From positions 1,054,001 to 1,118,000 of the forward strand of contig NZ_JALPRP010000001.1 of assembly GCF_023195915.1 (NCBI RefSeq): a stretch of DNA of 64,000 bases. Direction: 5' to 3'. Under the pieces are notes generated by a model. That model was not told where the DNA came from. It ran no database searches and saw nothing but the letters and a program-made list of their open reading frames with translations. Positions 7,978 through 17,200 of the stretch are shown here, piece by piece. How positions within the stretch are numbered: the first letter of the stretch is position 1; the number at the start of each line of letters is the position of its first letter. This DNA comes from Methanoculleus sp. 7T. GTDB lineage: Archaea; Halobacteriota; Methanomicrobia; Methanomicrobiales; Methanoculleaceae. Both the position numbers and the translations under genes were made by a program.

Positions 7978-8519
7978 AACCAGTTCACCTGATGAATAGA
8001 AGATAGAGAGGGAGAACTGATAAACGTGGTGGTGATATGTCCGCTGTTCTTGACGAAGGATCACATGCCCAATCCGATTTTAGACCCTCCGATTACCGTC
8101 ACCGCACTGGACTAAAGCAGGGACTATCCCCCTGCTCTTTTTTAAGATGGATTCACTCGTTGGATGACCGGCAGCTCATCCATCGGAAGTCTTGAGTCGG
8201 AACACTCCTTTCCGGCCGATACGACGGTGACCCGCCGCTGACCGAGACCGGGGAAAAGCGTTCACCCTGACGGGGAGACTGCGGCGATATGCACTCAATC
8301 CGTCATTGCGGACAATCCCGGATAGAAACCTGACTGAGGGAGAAGGGTAAAACCTGTATCCTACGGGCAAAACTGCCAAAAATTAAAGGATCTGGCACTG
8401 AACCCGGTAACAGTATCCGGACAATTGCGGACAGCCGGCATATGGCGGTCGTACTCCCCTTTCACTTTCAGCCCGCACACACCTCGCATTTAACAACCCC
8501 CTCTTCTCCAGAGTGACAT
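7978..8519. other. intergenic between UPF0175 and orc1/cdc6
   Basis: No convincing gene. At 8085-8110 the sequence resembles the 3' end of the 6591 gene (TVTALD-stop against AVASLD-stop) and is followed by a similar hairpin, which suggests a decayed copy of that gene's tail. Further right lie two copies of ATTGCGGACA (8305-8314 and 8424-8433) and an AT-rich patch near 8380, possible initiator-binding sites before the replication gene. Confidence 0.4.
8116..8143 (+). terminator. strong hairpin with T-run
   Basis: AGCAGGG (8116-8122) pairs with CCCTGCT (8130-8136), followed by TTTTTT at 8138-8143. No intact plus-strand gene precedes it; it matches a leftover tail of a copy of the 6591 gene. 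Confidence 0.6.
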
Positions 8520-9650
8520 ATGACGCACTCTTCCCTCCTCCGCTCCGACGAGACTCTTTTTCGGGATCCGGAGGTATTTGAGTCCACGTTCGTTCCGGAG
8601 CAGGTCCACTACCGCGACGCCCAGGTCCGGGAACTCGCCTTCCTTCTCCGGCCAGCCCTCCGGGGCGGGAGCGCGGGGAGCGCCATCCTCCGCGGTCAGC
8701 CGGGAACCGGGAAGACCACCACCGTCCGCCGGATCTTTGCCGAGGTTACCGAGACCACGAAGAAGGTCGTCCCGGTCTACGTCAACTGCCGCCACGACCG
8801 CACAGCGCTTGCAGTCTTCGGGTGCATCTTCGAACAGGCCTTCGGCTACGCACCGCCGTCGCGCCACCTCGACGGGATCAAGCGGGGGATCGCCGCCCGG
8901 CTCCGGGACCGCGATGCCGCACTCGTCGTCTGCCTCGACGACGCAAACGAGCTCATCCCGGCCGGGACCTATAACACCCTCCTCTACCAGATCCTCCGGC
9001 TCTACGAGCGGTGGGATGTCCGGAAGCCCGGGGTCTTCGCGGTCGCAAGCGACCTCGGCCTCAACCTCTACGCGGAGGCCGACGAGAGTGTCCGGTCGGT
9101 CTTCCACCCGACCGAGGTCAACTTCCCGCCCTACACGAAAGCCGAGGTCCGGGGGATCCTCGCCGACCGCATCCGGCAGGGCCTCTACCCGGGGGTGGTC
9201 TCAACGTCCCTCCTCGACCGTATCGCGGGAATCGCCGCCGACGAACAGGACATCCGGGTCGGGATCGACCTCGTCCGGCTCGCGGTCCTCCGGGCGGAGA
9301 AGGATGGGCGCAGAAGGGTCGCACCCGCCGACGTGACGGCAGCAGCGCAGGCGGTCAGGTCGCCGGCGCTCCGGGCCCGGGTTGCAGGGCTCTCGGAGGG
9401 TGAACGGGCGCTGCTCTACCGGATCGCGGAACTGTCGGTTGCGGGCACCGATATGATAGGGGGAGCTGTCTTTGAGGAGGTGCAGGACTACCTCCCGGTC
9501 GGGAAGACGGCCTATCACGAGCACCTCAACGGGCTTGCGAGGGCCGGGATCGTCGATCTCGTGCCCGGGGCGGGCCGAGGACGGGAGGTGCGGCTCCGGT
9601 ACGACCCGGGGGAGGTGCTCGCCGTCTGCAAACCCCCGGACAGAAGGTGA
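8520..9650 (+). CDS. Orc1/Cdc6-family replication initiator
   Basis: A 376-residue AAA+ protein of the archaeal Orc1/Cdc6 family that binds origins and loads MCM. Residues 1-45 (HYRDAQVRELAFLLRPAL) match the N-terminal lead. Walker A is GQPGTGKTTT near 60, Walker B is VVCLDDANEL near 145, where the usual acidic pair is kept as DD but the next position is Ala-Asn rather than the common E/D. Sensor and lid segments follow, then a C-terminal winged helix (GGAVFEEVQDYLPVGK, AYHEHLNGLARAGIVD). ATG 8520 begins right after ACAT with no strong ribosome site. It is shorter and more divergent than a main Orc1, so it may be an accessory paralogue. Confidence 0.85.
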   Translation: MTHSSLLRSDETLFRDPEVFESTFVPEQVHYRDAQVRELAFLLRPALRGGSAGSAILRGQPGTGKTTTVRRIFAEVTETTKKVVPVYVNCRHDRTALAVFGCIFEQAFGYAPPSRHLDGIKRGIAARLRDRDAALVVCLDDANELIPAGTYNTLLYQILRLYERWDVRKPGVFAVASDLGLNLYAEADESVRSVFHPTEVNFPPYTKAEVRGILADRIRQGLYPGVVSTSLLDRIAGIAADEQDIRVGIDLVRLAVLRAEKDGRRRVAPADVTAAAQAVRSPALRARVAGLSEGERALLYRIAELSVAGTDMIGGAVFEEVQDYLPVGKTAYHEHLNGLARAGIVDLVPGAGRGREVRLRYDPGEVLAVCKPPDRR

Positions 9651-9730
9651 GTTTTTACAAACCCGGATTCTCTCCGGGATCTGATATTCCTTCCCGATTC
9701 TTCGATTTTGTGATCGGCCCGTAAAGCAAC

Positions 9731-9738
9731 GCTTATAT
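9731..9738 (+). promoter_or_regulatory. TATA box for the 9844 gene
   Basis: GCTTATAT at 9731-9738. A start about 25 bases later leaves an 80-base leader containing the hairpin CCGGGAT/ATCCCGG (9810-9825), which ends six bases before the ribosome site GAGGTAAAG. Confidence 0.4.
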
Positions 9739-9843
9739 GGGGTCGGCTGCTTTTTCCGGGATATTTGGCGCACCCTTTTAACCGGCGGCTCCCGACGATG
9801 GTGTATGCGCCGGGATGAATCCCGGTGTGTGAGGTAAAGAACC

Positions 9844-10116
9844 ATGCAACGCGACAACAAACCCCCCGACAGGGGAGGAACCGAACCGAAAACCAGCGGC
9901 GGCAGCCCGGACCAGAAGTGTGACCGCACCGTCGGCCAGGCCGCCACTGGTATATCTTCACCGGAAGAGATAAACGTCTCCCCGGTGCCGCTCTTCCTCG
10001 TCCCGCGAGCGGTCGCCGATGAGATCCGGCGGCACGGGAGAGCGGTGCGGGAGATCAACGTCAGAAGGACCAGGAATCACCAGTACGCTATCAGCGTCGA
10101 GCGGGGGCGGCCATGA
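9844..10116 (+). CDS. hypothetical protein, 90 residues
   Basis: ATG 9844 follows the ribosome site GAGGTAAAG. The first 40 residues are polar and low-complexity (KPPDRGGTEPKTSGGSPDQK), the rest forms a small compact segment (VSPVPLFLVPRAVADEIRRH then GRAVREINVRRT) that could be a swapped-hairpin or small DNA-binding fold. I do not recognise the family. It follows Orc1/Cdc6 with its own TATA box and a leader hairpin, which supports it being a real gene. Confidence 0.5.
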   Translation: MQRDNKPPDRGGTEPKTSGGSPDQKCDRTVGQAATGISSPEEINVSPVPLFLVPRAVADEIRRHGRAVREINVRRTRNHQYAISVERGRP

Positions 10117-10600
10117 CCTGAGCGGCAATAAAGCTGGCCCTCTGGACACAAAGCGAAGGGACAGGGTTATCAAAAAGACTGTCACCCTGCTCATGAGAAG
10201 ATCTATTCCGGATGCCAGCCGGTTTGCGGGGGCATTCTCAACCACCATAGTTACCCGGGCAAAGCAGAAGACGACCAGGCCCCCCCACCCTTAGCGGTCA
10301 ACCTGTCCATCGAGAACAGACAGCGAGGATCACACCGTGACCTGCCGACGCAGAGTTTCACCGGCAAGAGCAACTTCGGGGTAATTCTGCAGAAATTGCT
10401 ATCAATCCATCGGAATACCATGACCTAAATTTTAGGTGAGGCCTACGTTTTAAGGATGGACCCTAACCCCATATTGCGCCGGATAGAAGGGTTGATGCGC
10501 ACAAGGTGGTGACAATTCCGCTACAGTAATCTAGGAGAACAGGATTGCAGCGCGATGATGACGAGGGTTATAACGGCTTTGGGGGGTAGCGTAACGAAAG
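10117..10600. other. intergenic, decayed sequence before the IS
   Basis: Nearly 500 bases with no supportable gene. Base composition falls from GC-rich to balanced. A 15-bp palindrome ACCTAAA-T-TTTAGGT sits at 10423-10437 with no gene beside it. The stretch looks like eroded accessory DNA. Confidence 0.4.
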
Positions 10601-10661
10601 TTCTGTAAAATTGAATTGGCCCTGGATCCAACCTAGATTTGGACAAAGGAGAAACAGGGCC

Positions 10662-11821
10662 ATGGATCCCTTAGCGTTAATCGAAGATTATCTTTCCGAT
10701 CAGGAGAACGGCATGAAGACGCTCATCACCTGGTTCCTCAACCAGGTGATGCTCGCAGAGGCCCTCCAGCAGGCAGGAGCCGCCCAGTACGAACGCACCG
10801 ATGCGCGGAAAGCGCATCGAAACGGTTACAAGGACCGATCCCTCAAGACCCGATACGGGGAGACGATCCTCCGGAAACCGCAGTTTCGGGAGTTCCCGTT
10901 CGAGACACAGGTCTTTGGACGGTATGCCCGGGTGGAGAAGGCTCTGGTGAATGCAATCGTCGAATCCTACCTCTAGGGACGTTAGTCGAGAAAATCTCCG
11001 ATTTTCGCTGCGTCTCAACGAGGAGAGTCCAGGAGATCGTCAGTCATCTGGGGATCGATCAGCTCTCTCCGGCTTCGGTCTCCCGGATGGCCAAGGACCT
11101 CGACGATCAGGTGCAGGCATTCCTCCTGCGGCCGATCGAACAGGCTATCTCGTATCTCTTCGTGGATGCTTCCTACTACAAAATCCGGGACGGAGCACGG
11201 TACGTCACCAAGGCGGTCCTGGTGGTCGCCGGAGTGCGCGAGGATGGTTACCGGGAGATCTTGGGCGCGAGAGTCACCGACTGTGAGAATGAAGAATTCT
11301 GGTCGGGACTCTTCGAGGACCTCAAAGAACGAGGACTTGCCGGGGTTCAACTGGTCATCTCGGATGGGCATACCGGCATCCAGAAGGCGGCTGAAGCCGC
11401 CTTCCTCGGTGCATCCTGGCAGATGTGTCAGGTTCATTGTACCCGAGCCGTCTTGAGGAATATTCCTCGGAAACACCAGAAAGAGGTTGTAGAAGGCCTG
11501 AAGGAGGCCTATGGAAGTGAACAAAGGCTTCAAGATCTCGCCGATGACCTGAATGCCAGGGGGTACCGGAAAGCAGCCAATACCATCGAACGGTTCCTCC
11601 CGGGGTTGATGAGTTACACGGCATTCCCAAAACAGCACGGGAAACGGATCCGAACCACAAACCTGATGGAACGGGTCAATAAGGAGCTAAAACGAAGGAC
11701 CAAGGTCGTAGGAGCGTTCCCGAACGAGGAATCCCTTCTCCGGCTGGTCGGATCCATCCTGATGGACATCAACGAGGAGTGGGTCACCGGCAGAAGGTAT
11801 TTGACCATGGAGAAGGAATGA
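10662..11821 (+). pseudogene. IS256-family transposase, broken by a hairpin insertion
   Basis: ATG 10662 starts MDPLALIEDYLSDQ and runs to ALVNAIVESYL, then TAG at 10974. The rest continues in another frame from 11012 as VSTRRVQEIVSHLGIDQLSP to 11821. The catalytic DDE parts are present: YLFVDASYYKIRDG, QLVISDGHTGI and the NTIERFLPG helix, with RTTNLMERVNKELKRRTKV near the end, all typical of IS256 (Mutator-like) enzymes. The 38-base join carries a hairpin absent from the family. A full product would be about 385 residues; as written it is inactive unless frameshifted. Confidence 0.8.
10974..11011. repeat. short hairpin insertion (element E)
   Basis: A single stem GAAAATC/GATTTTC with a TCC loop (about 10989-11006) in a 38-base segment that replaces about two codons of the transposase. 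The core AAATCTCCRATTT is shared with the first hairpin of element C read on the other strand, which links the two insertions. Confidence 0.5.
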
Positions 11822-12120
11822 TCAAGCAAGGAGACAGGGCTCAGGCAAATTACAGAAGATCTGAGACGTTACCCTTTGGGGAGAGGGGGACACCTCACGT
11901 TGAAATCACGCAATTTATTAATTCGCGCTAGAAAATGTATAAGACGGAACAATGGGAGTATCGACTCCGCAAAGAAAATGAGCATGGTGGTGAGAGAGGT
12001 TTGTGAGCACTGGGGGTTTGGGAGACCAGACCATTCGATAGTGGTTTTATCAGTATTCAAGGATAATTCAGAGATGATCCACGATTTCCAGGCCTTTTGA
12101 GATAAGTTCAAGGTAATACT

Positions 12121-13455
12121 ATGATCCCCAGCGATTTATTTCGATCAAACATTAGTTATCTGGAGGCGAAAATCCCGAAACCATATCGTGAGATCTGTTT
12201 TTGGGTTTTGATTGCGTTGCTCATCAGGTTACTCTTTTTGCCTTTCGCATGCCATGCCGATCTTTTAAGCACATATTATCGCTCAAATCTCCTGATGACC
12301 GGAGAAATATCGATATTCTTTGGACTTAACGAGTTATCGGTATATTTTCAGGCTTTAACCCTTTTTATTTTTCAAGCATGGATTCCAAGAATCATTTGGT
12401 CTCCGGATTGGGGTTCACCGATAGGGTTTGGAACGGCTAGTGTGGTTGATTGGATGGAATTTGTCTCATTTGAGACTGTATTCCAATACATTACGATATT
12501 CAAGATGCCTTACCTGATCTTCGATTTGCTTTGCGTGGTATTACTGTATTACATCTTTCACGAAAATGAAGAGAGTAGGGTTATCGCCTTGTCTGCCTGG
12601 GTCGCTTGTCCGGTGCTGATATATGCGGCCTATATTTTCTCTCGATATGAAACAATTGCATTCTTTTTCATTCTGCTGAGTTTATTTTGCGTAAAGATTA
12701 GAAAAAATCGATTCGCCGTTTTTGCGTTAGGTACTGCAGTACTTATCCGGATGTACCCGCTCATGCTCCTTCCGTTCTATGTAGTAATACTTGAAGAAGA
12801 TCTGCATGAACGAATAAAATTAGCAACCATAGGTGTAATCCCGCTTATTATCTCATATATAAGTAAAAGAATAACTATTCAACCGATTTTCGTCTCATCG
12901 ACTGTGTTTGATCCTGTAAATAGTTTCAGTCGCCATTTGTTGGAGTTACGTATCGGAGATATCTCTCTATTTCTCATATCTTACCTTCTGATATTGGGTA
13001 TTTCGGTGTATTATATACGCCATAACCGAAAAGAAACAGGCGAATTTGAAGCGCTGGTATCATTTGGTTTACTATTGCTCATATCGATGTACCTCTTCGC
13101 ACCATACATGGCGATAAAAACGTCATGGTTTTCATGGATTCTTCCATTTTTAATAGTCTGGGTTGCATTGGATCGAACGGAAGATGGAAGAAAAGCTTAT
13201 TTACTGTTAATCGCCTCCTGGATCATATTAATGTTAATTAGGATCGATCCAAGTCAATTTGGTGGAGGGTTGTTTGCCCCGGCAAATTTCGCATTGATCG
13301 ATCTGCCAAACTTTGGGAACGTAATATCCTCAATAACAGGATACCCTGCATCAATACTCAAGACACTAGTTGTAACACTGTTCTCCGCGGCCCTTATCTG
13401 GACCATGTCAATTGTAACCTTAAGGTTATTTAAAAAATGGAGCGGGCCAGAATGA
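12121..13455 (+). CDS. GT-C type polyprenyl-phosphate glycosyltransferase, putative
   Basis: A 444-residue protein with about ten membrane helices. The first luminal loop after helix one holds HADLLSTYYRSNLLMTGE, and SRYETIAFFFILLSLF plus VLIRMYPLMLLPFYV follow, the pattern of GT87/PIG-M-like mannosyltransferases in which a Q/R-x-E/D-x-I/L motif precedes a helix. Such enzymes move a sugar from a polyprenyl-phosphate carrier on the outer face of the membrane. Its stop overlaps the start of the next gene (ATGA), so the two form a unit. Codon use is AT-rich, unlike the core, which points to transfer. The sugar is unknown. Confidence 0.65.
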   Translation: MIPSDLFRSNISYLEAKIPKPYREICFWVLIALLIRLLFLPFACHADLLSTYYRSNLLMTGEISIFFGLNELSVYFQALTLFIFQAWIPRIIWSPDWGSPIGFGTASVVDWMEFVSFETVFQYITIFKMPYLIFDLLCVVLLYYIFHENEESRVIALSAWVACPVLIYAAYIFSRYETIAFFFILLSLFCVKIRKNRFAVFALGTAVLIRMYPLMLLPFYVVILEEDLHERIKLATIGVIPLIISYISKRITIQPIFVSSTVFDPVNSFSRHLLELRIGDISLFLISYLLILGISVYYIRHNRKETGEFEALVSFGLLLLISMYLFAPYMAIKTSWFSWILPFLIVWVALDRTEDGRKAYLLLIASWIILMLIRIDPSQFGGGLFAPANFALIDLPNFGNVISSITGYPASILKTLVVTLFSAALIWTMSIVTLRLFKKWSGPE

Positions 13456-14114
13456 CAAACAAATTGATGTCTCACCAACTGCTTCTCCTAATAGCTATGC
13501 TTTGTGGAATGGTGCTGGTACCTATGGTCTATTCGTGGGGAACGAATATTATCGTATCAGATGGAGGGATCATCCGCAACGAAGACACTGTTGGAGGACT
13601 CTACGGATCAACTACGTCCGGGCAATCATTTTCCGCAGCATATGACAATTTATATAGAATCGATATCCGTTTTGCAACCTATGCACGAGAGAATACCAAC
13701 ACTATAGATGTCTCTATCTTAGAGAAACAAAATACTACAGTTGTACGTCATATAACAATAGATGCACGTAATCTGAAAGATTGCGATCTTCATCCAATAG
13801 AGTTCGATCCAATCCCAACTTCACGAGGAAAAGAATACTTGATATCGTTAAAATCAATCGATGCATCTCCCACCAATACCATAACCATATGGTATAGTGG
13901 CAATGATGCCTATGCTGAGGGGACGAGATACCATAACGGGGAGCCTGCCGAAGGCGATCTTTGCTTTGTCCCGTACTACCAACTGAGCATCGTTGAAGCA
14001 ATAGCATATTTTATGCAAAAAATCACCTGCCATTGGCTTTTCTTCACATTCTATGCAATAGTAGCTTTTGCCACTCTCTATGGAGTAATCGTGCTAAGAG
14101 AGACGTTGAAATGA
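13452..14114 (+). CDS. membrane protein with an exported beta-sandwich domain
   Basis: 220 residues from ATG 13452 (ATGA overlap with the GT-C gene; an upstream in-frame ATG at 13437 is less likely). An N-terminal hydrophobic helix (QLLLLIAMLCGMVLVPMV) and a C-terminal one (LFFTFYAIVAFATLYGVIVL) bracket an exported domain of about 150 residues. That domain contains DPIPTSRGKEYLISLKS and ITIWYSGND, the same pattern as residues 480-585 of the large glycosyltransferase encoded at 14285, so it is probably a shared carbohydrate-binding fold. A role as partner of the GT-C transferase is inferred from the tight coupling. Confidence 0.6.
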   Translation: MTNKLMSHQLLLLIAMLCGMVLVPMVYSWGTNIIVSDGGIIRNEDTVGGLYGSTTSGQSFSAAYDNLYRIDIRFATYARENTNTIDVSILEKQNTTVVRHITIDARNLKDCDLHPIEFDPIPTSRGKEYLISLKSIDASPTNTITIWYSGNDAYAEGTRYHNGEPAEGDLCFVPYYQLSIVEAIAYFMQKITCHWLFFTFYAIVAFATLYGVIVLRETLK

Positions 14115-14284
14115 CCAGATTCGATGATATCTTGCTACATGCAAGATTTGCCGGTTCAAGAAAGGAACTCCACACAATAGATGGGGAAGGAAATCCCTTT
14201 TTAGATCTTCCCCAAAATAACTCTAAGGTCACTGAATACCGCGGCATAACTGTACATGGGGTGATCTAAAGAGCCATATTTAAG

Positions 14285-17200
14285 TCAATTTGAATGAACA
14301 TCATTACGGACGACACTATATGGAGTGTAAACATTCATATTCCCTCTCTCGATTGCCATTTCACAGAGATAACGTACGATTTCAAAATTGGAGTCGCCTC
14401 CCGGCAGTTCTCCAAGAGATAGCATGAGATCTTTGGATAGAGCAACACAATCCGGGGAAGGATACTTGCAGCTGCGTACAATGCTTAGCATACTTGGATT
14501 GAACCAGAACGAAGAATAAAGATCATTTGCCATCGGCAATTTGCCTTTCCCGGTAGAAGGCCATCGTTCGAATCCGGCATGTACAATTCCTCCAAATCGA
14601 TTGACTGTCTTGCCACCCACAACGCCGACACCATTGCATAAAGCATGTTCGATAAGAGATAGATACCAATCGGAACAGTTAACCATAACATGACCCCCCA
14701 TAAAAATGAGAACTGTGCCTTTTACAGGAGTATTTTGCCCCTCGATTATTGAGGAAACTGAAGTAATTCTCCGATCAACACAATGTACAAATTTGGCACC
14801 TTTTGAGAGATGTCTTTTAAGAGCACTGCATGTCTGATCATCCGGACAGAGCGCTACGATATCGTATTCCCTCCCAACAGTATACTGCTGTATTTTATTA
14901 ATGCATTTAACAGCTTGCTGCAGGTCCTTCACAAGGATAAAAATTGAAAATGTCGCATCGCCTGAATTGTATCTTAACCGATAACTCCCTTTCCAACTTC
15001 CGAATTCAACCCTATCAACAGCAATACCCCGCCTCTTCATCGCATCGGCGATTGCCGACCGTGCCGCTTCGTAAGCATACGGTTTCGCCGAATCGGAAGA
15101 CGCGGCAGAGGTTTGAATCATCCTCCAATGATACAAAATTTTAGGGATATGGCATATCTCCTGGTCTTCAAGTAACTCTGTTACTCTCAAGAACAAGTCA
15201 TAGTCCTGTGAACCATCGTAATCGCTTCTAAAGCCCCCAACGGATTGAATAATTGAAGAATCAATGACAGTAAAATGTACCAGATAGTTGCAGGACAGAA
15301 ACGTAATTGGAGACCAATCCGGTTTAAAAAAGGGATTAACACGTCGTCCGCTTGAATCCAATTTATCCTCATCGGAGTATAATAATCTGAGATCAGGATT
15401 TCGGTTTAGAGCCTTGACTATTTCATAAATCGCAGACGAAGCTATCTCATCATCGTGATCGAGTAATCCAACGTATTCACCGGTTGCAAGTGATAGTGCC
15501 TCGTTTGAGTTGCCAGAAATACCCTTATTTTCCTCCAGGAACTTTACCTTAATTCTTGGATCCCCATGGGCATACTCTTCGAGGATAGATCTGACATGTG
15601 GCTTCTCCGAACCTCCGTCAGCAATACAGAGTTCCCAGTTGTCATAGATCTGTTCAAGAACCGACTCAATGGCACGCCGCAACCACCTCTCATCAGTATT
15701 CCATACCGGCATTACGATACTGATCTTCGGTCGATACGAAAATTTTGTGCATTCTTCCCGCATCTGCTCCAGTTGGGCCCCCGAAGGCTCGTTCTGCAGG
15801 ATCCAGAGTTCATATGGGTCCCGGATTACCTCCTTCGTAAAACACTGAAACCCAATCCGACCGTTGATCCCCTTCCCATCTCTGAAAAGCTGTAATTTCT
15901 CATGAGGTGCAGTCGGATTATACCAGACCGCAGCCGACGGAGATCCGGTCGATGCAATCTGGAAATAATACGTTTTTCCCTTGCTGTCAGGGATAGGTTT
16001 GAATCCCCACCTACTATACCCATTGTTTACGATCCTGCTCCCCTTGAGCATCACATCTCTGATTACCGGTCCCTCAAGGGAACCTTCCCTGATAGATAAC
16101 CGCAGGTTCGCATTTAGCCTACCATATGTCCAGGTAAAAACTTCAATGGCATTTAATTGATTTATTGGCGAAATAAATCGCCCATCTAATGAGATATCCA
16201 GTGCCAGTGGTACATTCCCATCATATATCTCGACAGGCACTCTCAATATCGGTCGGATAGCGCTTATCGGCATTAATGAAAATCTACCTCGCAGCCTGCT
16301 CTTCCCCCGCATCCAGAGACTTCCAGGACCCTCGTGCACAAGAATTTGCAATGAGAGGAGCCCCAGATCGTAGAAATGTCTCCGGCGCGTCCCAAGAGGC
16401 ATTAGTCGTTCAACAAGTGCATGGAACTTTGTGACCATAATCCAGGTAGTGCTGTTCTGGATTGCGGACAGAGTAGACGAAAGTTGAACGATCTCTTCAT
16501 CTTTTCTCTTTAGGTCTTCGGATAGCGGGTCAACCATCTCCTCTAGTCTCTCAATTTGTATGTTCTTTTCTTGGACCGAAGATTTGAGGCGGGCCAACTC
16601 AGCCTCATTTGATCGGGACTTCGCGCGGAGATCTTCGATGACACCCTCAAGATCACCGATATGCGCATCTTTTGCCTGAACCAGAGACCTGAGATGGGCC
16701 AACTCAGTTTCACCCGATTGATATTTCGAACGAAGATCCGCAATAATTCCTTCAAGGTTGGTGATATGGGTCTCCTTTCTCTGATTTATCCCATCAAGAG
16801 CCTTAAAAACCAGAGAGAGGAGTTCTTGATGCTTGTAAGGATCAGAGGGAGTTTCGGCCAGGATTGTGTTTATCCCGGGGACAGTTCCTTCCTTTCCAAT
16901 CAGATAAAGAGTCCGGTACGTTGGTTCCTGAAAGTCTCCCAGTTCAACAAAGTTTTCGTTGTAATAACGATATACAGCATTGACCTCATCCTCAGGGATC
17001 CCATAGAGGTACGCAGAAAAGATAAATTGTTGCAGGATGAGCCAGTGATGAAGGTTATTGGAGTTAACGAACGTGAATTCATACCCGTTTTCCTGCAGGA
17101 ATGTTTCAAATTCTAATTTTGAAGGCAGACCGTTCCTGATATGCTCCTCAAGCCAGGGATGGGGTCTCCCCGCAGAAGCAGCAAAGAAATCATTTGCTCT

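Larger units (their letters stand above)
10601..11857 (+). mobile_element. IS256-family insertion sequence
   Basis: The ends carry imperfect inverted repeats: TTCTGTAA at 10601-10608 with GGCCCTGGATCC further in, and at the right end TTACAGAA (11850-11857) preceded by the inverse of GAGCCCTGTCTCC. Length is 1257 bases. The flanks (AACGAAAG and GATCTGAG) do not match, so no target duplication remains and the copy is old or rearranged. The transposase inside is broken. Confidence 0.75.

Noticed and set aside
10590-11870. Target-site duplication around the IS256 element
   Set aside because: The flanks AACGAAAG and GATCTGAG do not match, so none is claimed.
11876-12100. 74-residue plus-strand open frame between the IS and the GT-C gene
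   Set aside because: No ribosome site, no recognised likeness and no compositional sign of a gene.
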